64,000 nt of DNA from Pseudoxanthomonas composti. Lineage in GTDB: Bacteria > Pseudomonadota > Gammaproteobacteria > Xanthomonadales > Xanthomonadaceae. The stretch is from positions 1 through 64,000 of the forward strand of contig NZ_SAWZ01000012.1 of the NCBI RefSeq assembly GCF_004122095.1, given 5' to 3'. Below the pieces are notes generated by a model. It was not told the DNA's origin. It saw only the letters and a program-made list of their open reading frames with translations, and did not search any database. Made by a program: the position numbers and the translations under genes. Positions 46,087 to 56,440 of this stretch are shown here, piece after piece. Numbering within the stretch: position 1 is the first letter of the stretch; each line of letters begins with the position of its first letter.

Positions 46087-48270
46087 CTAGAATCGCCAGG
46101 ACAGCGTCAGCTCCACATCGCGCGGATCGCCGTAGATCCACTGGGTCTGGTAGGTGACGTTGGCGTAGTAGCGGCGGTCGAACAGGTTGCGCACGTTGAG
46201 CTGTGCGGAAAGCGCCTGGCTGATGTCGTAGCGCGCCATCAGGTTGCCCAGCAGCACGCTGCCCTGCTCCAGCCGCGCGGTGTTGCCATCGGGGGCCACG
46301 CCGCGCTCGTAGAAGGAGGATTGCCAGCTCACGCCGCCGCCCAGGCGCAGCGGCCCGGTCTGCCAGGTGGTGAATAGCGTGCCCTCCCGGCGCGGACTGG
46401 TGGGATTGACGTCCGCCCCGTCGGCATCGTTGGCATCGAACTGCGCCCAGCCCAAGCTGATGCGCCACTGCTCGGACAGTTCGCCGTCCAGCTGGAATTC
46501 CACGCCCTGGCTGACCGTGCCCCTGGCTGCGCGATAGGCCTGGTCGGTGGTGCCCGGCACGACCTGTCCGGGGTCGGCCACGGCCACGTTGTCCTGCTCG
46601 ATGCGAAACAGCGTCAGCCCCGCGTTGAGCGCGCCGCCGAAATACTCGCCCTTGGCGCCGATCTCGTAGTTGTTGCCTTCGCGCGGGGCCAGATAGCGGC
46701 CGTTGCGGTCGCGATTGGCCTGCGGGCTGAAGATGCTGGTGTAGCTGGCATACAGCGCGTGGTGCTCATCCAGGTCAAAGATCAGGCCGGCATAGGGCGT
46801 GGTGCGGCCATGCTTGCCATAAGAGCTGCTCGGAGTGATGCGGTCGCTGTTCTTCCAGTCGCTGACGCGGGCGCCGAGGATCGCCTTCAGGTCATCGCGC
46901 AGATTGAAGCGGCCAGCGGCGTAGACGGCCACCTGGCGGATGTCGTTCTCGCTGCCCTTCACCAGCGGCGTCCAGGCCGGCTGCGGCATGGTGCCGGTCC
47001 AGTCGTAGACGCTTTCGGGCGTCAACGGCTCAGAGGTGCCGTTGTACCAACTGCGGACGTTGCGATCCATCCAGGTCGCACCCACCACCACTTCGTGCTC
47101 GTGCCCCCAGAACGACATAGGAATGCTGGCATAAGCATCCAGGCTGTCCTGCAGGGTGTAGGTGGGATAGTCGCCGCCGTAGTTGTTGTCCAGGCCCAGG
47201 CCGGTGGTCCTGTCCGGATAGCTGAAATAGCCGTACAGCACCGACTTCCAGTCGGTCTCGAAACGCTGGCGCGCATACTCGACATGTAGCTGCGCACCGC
47301 TGTCGAAACGGTGGGTCAGGCCCGCGAAGGCATTGGTGGTGTCGGCCACGCCGCGGGCCCAGCGTGGGGCGAAGGAGTCCGAGCGCGAAAAACGCGTGCG
47401 CGTGCCATCGCTGAACCACGCCGGCACGCCGCCCCAGGTGGTGCCGCGGCCATCGTTGCGCTGCTTGCTGACGCCGGCGTAGCCGCTGGTCGCAGCGCCG
47501 AAGTCGGCATCGACGATGCCGTAGAGCAGGCCCGAGCTCCTGCTGTAGTAGTCGCGGAACGAATCCTTGTCCTCGTAGCTGGCAACCACGCGCCCGCGCA
47601 CGTTGCCGGCGGCATTGAGCGGCGACTGCACGTCCGCCGTGCCGCGGTAGCGGTCCCAGCTGCCGGCGGACAGGCTGAGCGAGCCGGTGAATCCATCGCG
47701 GTTGGCGTGCTTGCGGATCAGATCGACCGACGCGGCCGGGCTGCCGGCGCCAGTGGTCAGGCCGTTGGCGCCGCGCACGATCTCGACCCGATCGTAGATG
47801 GCCAGATTCTGCTGCACGTCACCGGTGTACTCGGTGGGGATCCCGTCGACGCGGTAGTAGTCGATTTCAAAGCCGCGTGCGCTGATGTAGGTGCGCTCGG
47901 TATCCCAGGTCGGCGAGTTGAAGCCGGCTACCGTGTCGGTCACGTCCTGGAAGGACTGGAGGTTGCGGTCGACGATCTGCTGGCGGCTGATCACCACCAC
48001 CGATTGCGGCGTATCGCGCAGCGACAGGTCCAGCTTGGCCGAGCTGCGGGCCACACCGGCAGTGTAGGAGTCGCTGCCCTCGGTGCTGGCATCGCGATGG
48101 CCTTCCACGCGCAGATGGTCCAGCTCGACCGGCGCGTTGCCGCTGGTCTGGGCAAGCACCGCGCCCGGCGCCACGCACGCCAGTGCCAGCAGCGAACGGC
48201 GCAACGTCGGAGGACAACGCAGCGGACGTGCTGCAACGCGCGCTTGCGCGTCGACGGAACGGGTAGACAT
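46087..48270 (-). CDS. TonB-dependent siderophore receptor
   Basis: A 727-residue outer-membrane receptor from ATG 48270. The signal peptide (RRSLLALACVAPGAVLAQ) is followed by a plug with the siderophore-receptor signature (LRDTPQSVVVISRQQIVDR, YISARGFEIDYYRVDGIPTE, VEIVRGANGLTTGAGSPAAS) and a barrel ending VELTLSWRF with terminal Phe. The plug pattern resembles FpvA/FoxA/FhuE-type ferric-siderophore receptors. An in-frame ATG at 48309 would add 13 residues. No Fur-box-like palindrome is clear upstream, and no siderophore synthesis genes are nearby, so it probably takes up siderophores made by others. Confidence 0.88.
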   Translation of the reverse strand: MSTRSVDAQARVAARPLRCPPTLRRSLLALACVAPGAVLAQTSGNAPVELDHLRVEGHRDASTEGSDSYTAGVARSSAKLDLSLRDTPQSVVVISRQQIVDRNLQSFQDVTDTVAGFNSPTWDTERTYISARGFEIDYYRVDGIPTEYTGDVQQNLAIYDRVEIVRGANGLTTGAGSPAASVDLIRKHANRDGFTGSLSLSAGSWDRYRGTADVQSPLNAAGNVRGRVVASYEDKDSFRDYYSRSSGLLYGIVDADFGAATSGYAGVSKQRNDGRGTTWGGVPAWFSDGTRTRFSRSDSFAPRWARGVADTTNAFAGLTHRFDSGAQLHVEYARQRFETDWKSVLYGYFSYPDRTTGLGLDNNYGGDYPTYTLQDSLDAYASIPMSFWGHEHEVVVGATWMDRNVRSWYNGTSEPLTPESVYDWTGTMPQPAWTPLVKGSENDIRQVAVYAAGRFNLRDDLKAILGARVSDWKNSDRITPSSSYGKHGRTTPYAGLIFDLDEHHALYASYTSIFSPQANRDRNGRYLAPREGNNYEIGAKGEYFGGALNAGLTLFRIEQDNVAVADPGQVVPGTTDQAYRAARGTVSQGVEFQLDGELSEQWRISLGWAQFDANDADGADVNPTSPRREGTLFTTWQTGPLRLGGGVSWQSSFYERGVAPDGNTARLEQGSVLLGNLMARYDISQALSAQLNVRNLFDRRYYANVTYQTQWIYGDPRDVELTLSWRF

Positions 48271-48440
48271 CGAAAGCGCCTCATGAGCCGAAGGGTCGAG
48301 TGCCGTCATCGACGGCCGGCTGGCGCTGGGGTGCGGTAGGCACGCGGGCTTGCTGGGCGCGCATGTTGGTGGCACCGCAACACGCTGTCAACAATGTCAG
48401 GCGCAACGACCTGGGGGGTCGCAGGGACCGGGCTTGCCGC

Positions 48441-49220
48441 TCAACCGCCCGGCAGACGCGCGGCCAGGCCGCGGGCGGCGAGCAGCGCCATGACGCGCCG
48501 CAGGATCTCGACATTGTGGCCGTGGCGCGCGCCCTCGTGCAGCAGCACGATGGCGCCGGGGCGCAGGTCGCGCTCGATCCGCGCCAGCACCTGCTCCGGG
48601 GTGCAGTCCACGCCATCGAAGCCGCGCGCGCTCCAGGCCACCCGGGTCAGCCGGTGGCGCGCCAGCACCGGGGCGATGAAGGGGTTGGTGTGGCCCACCA
48701 CCGAGCGGAACCAGCGCGGCGGGCGGCCGGCCAGCTCGGTCAGGGTGCGCTGGTTGGCGGCTATCTCGTGTTCCAGCTGGCCCGGGCCCAGCCGCCAGAA
48801 GGCGGTCTGTGGATGGCTGTCGCTGTGGTTGCCCAGCTCATGCCCGCGCCGCAGGATTTCCCGCACCAGCTCAGGGTGCGCGCGGGCGCGCTGCCCCACC
48901 ACGAAGAAGGTCGCCTTGGCCTGGTGCGCGTCCAGCAGGTCCAGGATCGCCGGGGTGTCCTGCGAGGGGCCGTCGTCGATGGTCAGCCACACCGCCTGGC
49001 CGGCCGGGTCCAGCCGCGACAGCGCCGGACAGAACAGCTGCGAGCGCGGATTGAGTGTGGACCACACCACCGCCAGGTGAGAGGCCAGCAGGGCGGGCAG
49101 GCCCACCTCCCAGCCGGCCTGCCACCACAGCAGCAGCACCCCCACTTGCGATGCGGCCAGCAGCCCCAACCTCAGATGGGGTCGGCGTGGCACACGATTC
49201 AGCGTTGCGTCCGGCGACAT
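48441..49220 (-). CDS. Polysaccharide deacetylase (NodB domain), membrane-anchored
   Basis: A 259-residue protein from ATG 49220 (an ATG three codons upstream is equally open). Two hydrophobic segments (LGLLAASQVGVLLLWWQAGW, GLPALLASHLAVVW) come first, then a NodB fold. The metal Asp pair is in WLTIDDGPSQDTP, and the His pair in LGNHSDSHPQT. WFRSVVGHTNPF and VLLHEGARHGHN hold later catalytic residues. It presumably removes N- or O-acetyl groups from a cell-surface or periplasmic glycan. It is divergent from the Grx fusion gene by about 50 bp. Confidence 0.85.
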   Translation of the reverse strand: MSPDATLNRVPRRPHLRLGLLAASQVGVLLLWWQAGWEVGLPALLASHLAVVWSTLNPRSQLFCPALSRLDPAGQAVWLTIDDGPSQDTPAILDLLDAHQAKATFFVVGQRARAHPELVREILRRGHELGNHSDSHPQTAFWRLGPGQLEHEIAANQRTLTELAGRPPRWFRSVVGHTNPFIAPVLARHRLTRVAWSARGFDGVDCTPEQVLARIERDLRPGAIVLLHEGARHGHNVEILRRVMALLAARGLAARLPGG

Positions 49221-49276
49221 GCCGCGCATGATGCCACGCGCGTAGAATTTCCTTTCTTATTGAGCTGGTGAGCCCG

Positions 49277-50206
49277 ATGTCCCTCGACCCCGCCCTGCGT
49301 TCGCGTATCGAATCCCTGCTGCAGTCCAACCGCGTCGTGCTGTTCATGAAAGGCCAGCCGAGCATGCCGCAGTGCGGGTTCTCGGCCAAGGCGGTCGGCG
49401 CGCTGTCGACGCTGGGCGTTGACTTCGCCCACGTCAACGTGCTGGCCGACCAGGAGATCCGCGAGGGCATCAAAGTCTATGGCGACTGGCCGACCATCCC
49501 GCAGCTGTACATCGACGGGGAACTGGTTGGCGGCAGCGACATCATCGAGCAGATGACCAACTCCGGTGAGCTGGCCGGCCTGCTGGGCGTGCAGATGCCC
49601 GACCGCAGCCCGCCGCAGATCACCGTGACCCCGGCGGCGGCGGAGATGCTGCTCAACGCTGTGGAGGACGCCGGCCGCGGCGCGGCCCTGGTGCTGGCGG
49701 TCAGCCCGCAGTTCCAGCCGAACTTCCAGATCGGGGCCCACGACCCCAACGCGATCGCTGCCGAATCCAACGGCGTGCGCATCCAGTTTGACCTGGCCAG
49801 CGCGCGCCGGGCCGAAGGCGCGGTGATCGACTGGGTGGACGACATCCGCGGCAAGGGCCTGGCGATCGACCTGCCGCTGGCGCCCAAGCCGGTGCAGGCC
49901 CTGAGCGTGACCGACGCCGACGCCCACGTGCGCGCGGACAAGCTGCTGCTGGTGGACGTGCGCCCGGCCGAGGAGCGCGCCATTGCCTCGGTCAACGTGC
50001 CGTTCAAGACCTTCGACGGCAACGGCCGCGCCGAACTGGAAGCCCTGCCCAAGGACACCTCGCTGGCCTTCCTGTGCCACCACGGGGGTCGCAGCCAGCA
50101 GGCGGCCGAGGAGTTCCTGGCCCTGGGCTTCACCAAGGTGTTCAACGTCACCGGCGGCATCGACGCCTGGTCCACCGATGTGGATCCGAACGTGGCGCGT
50201 TATTGA
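49277..50206 (+). CDS. Monothiol glutaredoxin fused to a HesB-like and a rhodanese domain
   Basis: A 309-residue three-part protein. Residues ~1-105 are a Grx4-type monothiol glutaredoxin (MKGQPSMPQCGFSAKA, active CGFS; WPTIPQLYIDGELVGGSDI). Residues ~112-210 resemble an A-type iron-sulfur carrier (ITVTPAAAEMLLNAVE, RIQFDLASARRAEGAVIDWV) but lack its cysteines. Residues ~215-309 are rhodanese-like (LLVDVRPAEERAIAS, active loop AFLCHHGGRSQQAA, VFNVTGGIDAW). CGFS glutaredoxins hold and pass [2Fe-2S] clusters. The rhodanese may supply sulfur. A GTG at 49268 could add three residues. A strong terminator follows. Confidence 0.88.
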   Translation: MSLDPALRSRIESLLQSNRVVLFMKGQPSMPQCGFSAKAVGALSTLGVDFAHVNVLADQEIREGIKVYGDWPTIPQLYIDGELVGGSDIIEQMTNSGELAGLLGVQMPDRSPPQITVTPAAAEMLLNAVEDAGRGAALVLAVSPQFQPNFQIGAHDPNAIAAESNGVRIQFDLASARRAEGAVIDWVDDIRGKGLAIDLPLAPKPVQALSVTDADAHVRADKLLLVDVRPAEERAIASVNVPFKTFDGNGRAELEALPKDTSLAFLCHHGGRSQQAAEEFLALGFTKVFNVTGGIDAWSTDVDPNVARY

Positions 50207-50225
50207 TCCGCCCGCGCCCACGCAT

Positions 50226-50262
50226 CACGAAAAAGCCGGCCCACGTGGCCGGCTTTTTCGTG
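50226..50262 (+). terminator. Strong intrinsic terminator after the Grx fusion gene
   Basis: A perfect 16-bp stem, CACGAAAAAGCCGGCC / GGCCGGCTTTTTCGTG with a 5-nt loop, lies 20 bp past the stop. T5 in one arm and A5 in the other make it bidirectional in principle. Confidence 0.88.
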
Positions 50263-50300
50263 GGACATCGCCTTCAAACCCCAGCCGGCATGCACGCGCA

Positions 50301-50721
50301 CCGTAGGGTGGATGCCGCTCTTTCATCCACCACCTCGGTAAAGCGTCGGCGCGCGCATGTCGGTGTATCAAGCGCCATCGCAACCGGCCCCTCGGTGGAC
50401 AAGCTTCGCGTTGTCCACCCTACGTGGGTGGGTGAGGACCCTTCATCCACCAGCTCCGTGAACTCGGACCGTGAGCACGCGGTAGATCAAGCCAGCCGTA
50501 GGGTGGATGACGCTTTTTCATCCACCACCTCGGTAAAGCGTCGGCGCGGGTATGTCGGTGTATCAAGCGCCATCGCAACCGGCGGCATGGTGGACAAGCT
50601 TCGCGTTGTCCCCCCTACGTGGGCGGGTGAGGAGCCTTCATCCACCAGCTCCGTGAAATCGGACCGTGAGCACGCGGTAGATCAAGCCAGCCGTAGGGTG
50701 GATGACGCTTTTTCATCCACC
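50301..50721. repeat. 195-bp tandem repeat built from REP-like hairpins (cluster 2)
   Basis: CCGTAGGGTG occurs at 50301, 50496 and 50691, an exact 195-bp period with two full units and the start of a third. Each unit holds a plus-oriented GTAG hairpin (50303-50331, 50498-50526, 50693-50721; arms GGTGGAT../..ATCCACC) and a minus-oriented one (50394-50423, 50589-50618; GGTGGACAA/TTGTCCACC then CTAC). The second minus element has one arm mutated (CCCCC for CCACC). Spacer sequence is also conserved between units, so this is a recent duplication of a whole REP doublet. No gene lies between 50263 and 50794. Confidence 0.88.
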
Positions 50722-50794
50722 ATCGCGGTGAGATGGATGGCGGCCTTGGCCGCCGCGGGCTGCGCGAGCTGGCAGGCCTAGTCACGAGGGGCGC

Positions 50795-51352
50795 TCAAAA
50801 GCCGCCACCGGCCTCGAGCCACGCCTGCTCTTCGGCCGTGTTCTCGCGGCCCAGCGCACGGTTGCGGTGCGGGAAGCGACCGAACCGGACGATGACCTGC
50901 TGGTGTGCGAGGGCGTACTCGAGCACCTCGGCCTCGCCCAGGGCGGTGAACAGTTCGACCGAGCGCGCCTGCATCGTCGGGTCTTCCGAGTGCTCGAACG
51001 GCAGGTACAGGAAGGCCCGCAGCGCCGGCACGATCTGCACGTCGTGGCCGGCCGTCACGGCGCGCTGCGCATAGTGCAGCGCCAGGGGATCGGTGGCGTA
51101 GCTGTGCGCGCTGTCGCGGAAGGCGTTACGCGGCAGCTGGTCCAGCAGGATCATCAGCGCCAGCGCGCCTTCCGGCGTGTCCAGCCAGTGCTCCAGCTCG
51201 CGCCGCGCCGCGGCGTGGTGGGCGGGCAGGAAGCGCTGGGCGAAAGCGGTATCGAAGGCGCGGTTCTTCTCGAACCAGGCCTGCGGGCCGGCGTCCTGCC
51301 AGAACTGCACCACCTCGTGCGCGCTGGGCAAGCTGGATTCGGATGAGCTCAT
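50795..51352 (-). CDS. DUF924 family protein
   Basis: A 185-residue, mostly helical soluble protein. The start has HEVVQFWQDAGPQAWFEKNR. The conserved core is LDQLPRNAFRDSAHSYATDP, then FLYLPFEHSEDPTMQ and VIVRFGRFPHRNRALGRENT. This matches DUF924 (YPL/TPR-like alpha-helical family) over its whole length. The biochemical role is not established. It is divergent from the amidohydrolase pair and bounded on the other side by the 195-bp repeats. Confidence 0.88.
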   Translation of the reverse strand: MSSSESSLPSAHEVVQFWQDAGPQAWFEKNRAFDTAFAQRFLPAHHAAARRELEHWLDTPEGALALMILLDQLPRNAFRDSAHSYATDPLALHYAQRAVTAGHDVQIVPALRAFLYLPFEHSEDPTMQARSVELFTALGEAEVLEYALAHQQVIVRFGRFPHRNRALGRENTAEEQAWLEAGGGF

Positions 51353-51491
51353 GGGTGCAGTCCTTCAAGTAGAAAGTCCGTGCAGGGTAGTCAGGCGCGC
51401 GCATCGGCGCTGTCAGCCTGTGCGATCCGGCGCTTGTTAACCGGCATGCGCAGCGGTTAGCTTGAAACGATTCAGACCGGGGAGACACCTG

Positions 51492-52897
<1,406 letters not shown>

Positions 52898-52901
<4 letters not shown>

Positions 52902-54175
52902 TCCGCGCCCGCCTGCTGCGCAGGAAGCTGCTGCTGGCCGCCGTGCTGGGCGTGGCCGCCTCGCCTGCGGCTGCCCAGGATGTGCTGATCCGCCAGGCCA
53001 CCGTGCACACGGCCGGCAGCCGCGGCACCCTGCAGGACACCGACGTGCTGGTGCAGGGCGGCATCATCCGCGCCATCGGCCAAGGCCTGGCCGCACCGGC
53101 CGGGGCCACGGTGGTGGAAGCCGCCGGCAAGCCGCTGACGCCGGCCTTGTTCGGCGGCATCAGCGAGATCGGCGTGGAGGAAGTCTCCGGCGAGGAGTCC
53201 ACCGTGGACAGCGCGGTGAGCCTGGAACACGACCAGCCGATCCGTCCGGAGTTCGACGTCACCCTGGCCTTCAACCCCGACTCGGTGGTGATCCCGGTGG
53301 CGCGCGTGGAAGGCATCGGCTTCACCCTGGTGGCCGCCACCACCGGTGCGTCCTTCATCGCCGGCCAGGGCGGGGTGATGCGGCTGGACGGCAGCGCCGA
53401 TCCGCTCGGCCCGCACGCGCTGTTCGTGCGCCTGGGCACCGATGCCACCAAGTTCAGCGGCACCTCGCGCGCGGCGCAGTGGATGCTGCTGGACCAGCTG
53501 GTGGCCGAGGCGCGCGGCCGCGTCCCGGCCGACTCCCCGCATGCGCTGCTCACGCCCACGGGCCGTGCGGTGCTGGCGCGCTACCTGGGCGGACAGGGCC
53601 GCATCGTGGTGCTGGTGAATCGCGCGGCCGACATCCGCCGCCTGCTGCGCTGGGCGGCCAGGGAGAAGGTGCGCATCGCCATCGCCGGGGCGGCCGAAGG
53701 CTGGCGCGTCGGGCCCGAGCTGGCCAGCGCCAAGGTGCCGGTGTTCGTCGATGCCTTCGCCGACCTGCCGGCGGACTTCGACCAGATCGGCGCCACCCTG
53801 GAGAACGCGGCGCGCCTGCGCCAGGCCGGGGTGGAGGTCAGCTTCATGCTCGGCGGCGATTCCACGCCCAACGCGCGCAAGCTGCGCCAAGGCGCCGGCA
53901 TCGCGGTGGCCAACGGCCTGCCCTGGGAAGACGCCCTGGCCGGCCTGACCCGGGTGCCGGCGCAGGTGCTGGGCGTGGCCGACCGCATCGGCACCCTGGA
54001 GGTGGGCAAGACCGCGGACATGACATTGTGGTCAGGCGATCCGCTGGACGTGATCAACACCGCCCAGCAGCTGTGGCTGGGCGGACGCGCCATTCCGATG
54101 CGCTCGCGCCAGACCGAGCTGCGCGACCGCTACCTGCGCGCGGCCGGCCCGCTGCCGCGCGCTTACGCGCCTTAG
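52898..54175 (+). CDS. Amidohydrolase-like protein lacking metal ligands, pair member 2
   Basis: A 425-residue secreted paralog (signal peptide KLLLAAVLGVAASPAAAQ) that overlaps member 1 by 4 nt. The amidohydrolase framework is clear (VLIRQATVHTAGSRGTLQDT, IGTLEVGKTADMTLWSGDPL). However, the position of His-x-His reads PALFGGISEIGVEE, and the two later His sites read VVLVNRAADIRR and IAIAGAAEGWR. Only the Asp region (FMLGGDSTPNARKL) remains. It is therefore probably non-catalytic, perhaps a structural or regulatory partner of member 1. Its last codons merge into the downstream tandem repeat. Confidence 0.82.
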
Positions 54176-54490
54176 GGCGAGGAGTGAGTGGTGGGGCGAG
54201 GAGTGAGGAGTGGAGCGAAAGCGGGGCCACTTCTCGCCTTGCTCGCTCTTTTCTCCTCCTTTCATCACTCACATGCGCGCCTTGGGGTGAGGAGTGAGTG
54301 GTGGGGCGAGGAGTGAGGAGTGAGCGAAAGCGGGGCCACTTCTCGCCTTGCTCGCTCTTTTCTCCTCCTTTCATCACTCACGTGCGCGCCTTGGGGTGAG
54401 GAGTGAGTGGTGGGGCGAGGAGTGAGGAGTGAGCGAAAGCGGGGCTACGCTTTTTTGCTCACTTCTCACTTCTCGCTTCAACACTCACTC
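54162..54490. repeat. ~110-bp tandem repeat (three units) of GAGGAGTGAG / CTCACTC hairpins
   Basis: GGAGTGAGTGGTGGGGCGAG recurs at 54181, 54291 and 54400, periods of 110 and 109 bp. Each unit pairs a purine-rich left arm with a pyrimidine-rich right arm ending CATCACTCAC; the third unit has a changed right arm (GCTTTTTTGCTCAC). The unit boundary GCGCGCCTTGGGG resembles the very end of the upstream gene, ACGCGCCTTAGGG, where TAG is its stop, so the array appears to have expanded from the gene's 3' end. No gene lies between 54176 and 54587. Confidence 0.85.
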
Positions 54491-54587
54491 CTGCATAAGC
54501 CTTGGCGCGGGCGCGCCGATGCGCTAGCGTCCGCGCACATTCGCGACAGAAGCGGCCGCCAAGTCCGGCCGCGCCAGGGGGGACACC

Positions 54588-55529
54588 ATGCGTATCGGTA
54601 TCGTTGTCGACTCGGCCTGCGATCTGCCGGCCGATTTCATCGAGCGGAACAACATCGTCGTGCTGCCGATCACCGTGCGGATCGGCGAGGCCGTGCTGGC
54701 CGACCACCGCGACGAGGAGGCCACGCTGAGCTTCCTGCAGGCGCATGTGGCCGAGCGCGGCCACGAGGCCGAGACCACGCCGTTCACCGTCAACCAGATC
54801 CGCGACCTGTTCCTGCAGCGCCTGGTGATCGACTACGACCACGTGTTCTGCCTGACCATTTCCAAGCTGCGCAGCCAGATCCACGACAACGCGATGCAGG
54901 CCAGCTTCGCGATCCTCAACGACTACAAGCCGGTGCGCCAGGCCGCGGGCCACACCTCGCCGTTCGCACTGCGGGTGATCGACACGCTGAACCTGTTCGC
55001 CGGCCAGGCCATCACCGCGGTGGAGGCGGTGCGCATGCGCGCGGCCGATGCCTCGGTGGCGCAGATCCGTGCGCGCCTGGAAGCGCTGGCCGAGCAGACC
55101 TATGGGTACATGATCCCGCGCGACCTGTACTACCTGCGCGCCCGCGCCCGCACCAAGGGCGACCGCAGCGTGGGCCTGCTGAGCGCCGCGCTGGGCAGCG
55201 CGCTGGACATCAAGCCGGTGCTGCGCGCCCATCGCGGGGTGACCGAGCCGGTGGCCAAGCTCAAGGGCTTCGAGCCGTCGGCGCAGAAGCTGTTCGAGTT
55301 CGCCGGCAAGCAGGTGCGCAAGGGCTTGCTGACCCCCACCCTGAGCGTGGGCTATGGCGGGGAACTGGAAGAGCTGCGCAAGCTTCCCGGTTACGCGCGC
55401 CTGCGCGAGATCTGCGCCGAGCAGCAGGTGGAGGTGTTCGAGTCGGTGATGAGCCTGACCGGCATGGTCAACGTCGGCAAGGGCGCACTGGCGGTGGCCT
55501 TCGCCGCCGAGCCGCATAACTTCGCCTGA
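54588..55529 (+). CDS. DegV family fatty-acid-binding protein
   Basis: A 313-residue cytosolic protein starting MRIGIVVDSACDLPADFIE, the DegV signature. LPITVRIGEAVL, TTPFTVNQIRDLFLQRL, ISKLRSQIHDNA and IDTLNLFAGQA follow, and the C-terminal domain has LDIKPVLRAHRG. DegV/FakB proteins bind a fatty acid between two domains; in Gram-positives FakB presents it to the FakA kinase. No FakA/DhaL-like gene is seen here. It lies between two repeat-rich gaps, followed by a small conserved gene. Confidence 0.9.
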   Translation: MRIGIVVDSACDLPADFIERNNIVVLPITVRIGEAVLADHRDEEATLSFLQAHVAERGHEAETTPFTVNQIRDLFLQRLVIDYDHVFCLTISKLRSQIHDNAMQASFAILNDYKPVRQAAGHTSPFALRVIDTLNLFAGQAITAVEAVRMRAADASVAQIRARLEALAEQTYGYMIPRDLYYLRARARTKGDRSVGLLSAALGSALDIKPVLRAHRGVTEPVAKLKGFEPSAQKLFEFAGKQVRKGLLTPTLSVGYGGELEELRKLPGYARLREICAEQQVEVFESVMSLTGMVNVGKGALAVAFAAEPHNFA

Positions 55530-55606
55530 ATCCCGCGACAGGTTTCGACGACGCAATCACCCGCTCCTGGCTAGGCTGCGCCGCATCCAACGCGAGGAAA
55601 CACCCG

Positions 55607-55945
55607 ATGGCCGTGCGTTACTTCATCAGCCTGCCCGACCCCGCCAAGGCCCGCGGTAGCGACAGCGCGCTGAGCTTCAGCGCACACGGAGCGGAAGGCT
55701 TCGCCGAGCAGTTGCAGGATGCCCTGCGGACCCCGACGCTGTTCGAGCGCTGGCGCGGGCAGCAGGCCGACCCCGACGAGGTGGACCCTGCCCTGGGCGC
55801 CACCGACCCTGGCGCCAGCGTCACCGGCCAGCAGGACGACCTGCACGTGGACCTGGTGGTCAGCACCAGCCTGCCCAGCGAGATCCTCAAGCAGCGCCTG
55901 CGCTGGCTGGCCGGCAGCGGCTGGCAGCTGCGCGACGTGCGCTGA
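55607..55945 (+). CDS. Conserved small hypothetical protein
   Basis: A 112-residue acidic soluble protein (MAVRYFISLPDPAKARGSDS ... WLAGSGWQLRDVR), with GAGGAAA at good spacing before ATG 55607. There are no membrane segments or signal peptide. I recognise no named domain. It is 77 bp after the DegV gene. A REP element begins only 16 bp past its stop. The coding call rests on frame, ribosome site, codon pattern and a plausible protein composition. Confidence 0.65.
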   Translation: MAVRYFISLPDPAKARGSDSALSFSAHGAEGFAEQLQDALRTPTLFERWRGQQADPDEVDPALGATDPGASVTGQQDDLHVDLVVSTSLPSEILKQRLRWLAGSGWQLRDVR

Positions 55946-56440
55946 GGGCCCACGTGCGCTGGTGGACAAGCTTCGCCTTGTCCACCCTACGTGATCGGGA
56001 AGAGGCTCGCCCTCCTCCGTCAGCGACAGCACACTCGCGCCGTAGGGTGGATGACGCTCCTCCATCCACCTCCCTGCAGACCGAACAAGCACCGACGCAC
56101 GTCATTTCGGTGTTGCGTCCAGCTGCAAAAAGGCGAGCTCTCAGCCCGCTGATGCTTGACTCGTCGTCATGCCGCAGCGCGGCGCTGGTGGACAAGCTTC
56201 GCGTTGTCCACCCTACCTTACCCGGACGATGGCACCTCCTCTTCCATCAACGTCCCCGCGCGAACCGTAGGGTGGATGACGCTCCTCCATCCACCATCGC
56301 TGCAAATCAACCAAACTGGAGCGTGGCTCCAAGGTGACATTTCCCCTCCTCCACTCCACGCCTGTCTGCTGTAGGTCGTGAGCGCTTGGGCGAAGAGCGA
56401 CACGCGCCTCCGCGGCCATCCGTGCCTCGGCGCGCCACGC
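55946..56440. other. Intergenic region with REP-like cluster 3
   Basis: No gene is supported. Four GTAG-headed hairpins alternate in orientation: minus 55961-55990, plus 56042-56070, minus 56187-56216, plus 56267-56295. They use the same arms as clusters 1 and 2 (GGTGGACAA/TTGTCCACC and GGTGGATG/CATCCACC, the plus ones with TCC in the loop). Spacing between the two doublets is about 225 bp, not an exact tandem repeat. The open frames that cross this region are artefacts of the hairpins. Confidence 0.8.

Noticed and set aside
50074-50781. 235-codon plus-strand open frame across the REP tandem repeats
   Set aside because: It begins inside the Grx fusion gene in another frame and then reads through hairpins; its protein is just a translated repeat.
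54162-54490. CRISPR-like array
   Set aside because: Whole ~110-bp units repeat without unique spacers, and there are no cas genes. The same holds for the 195-bp repeats at 50301.
55954-56337. Open frames over REP cluster 3
   Set aside because: Created by repeated hairpin sequence; no ribosome site or domain.
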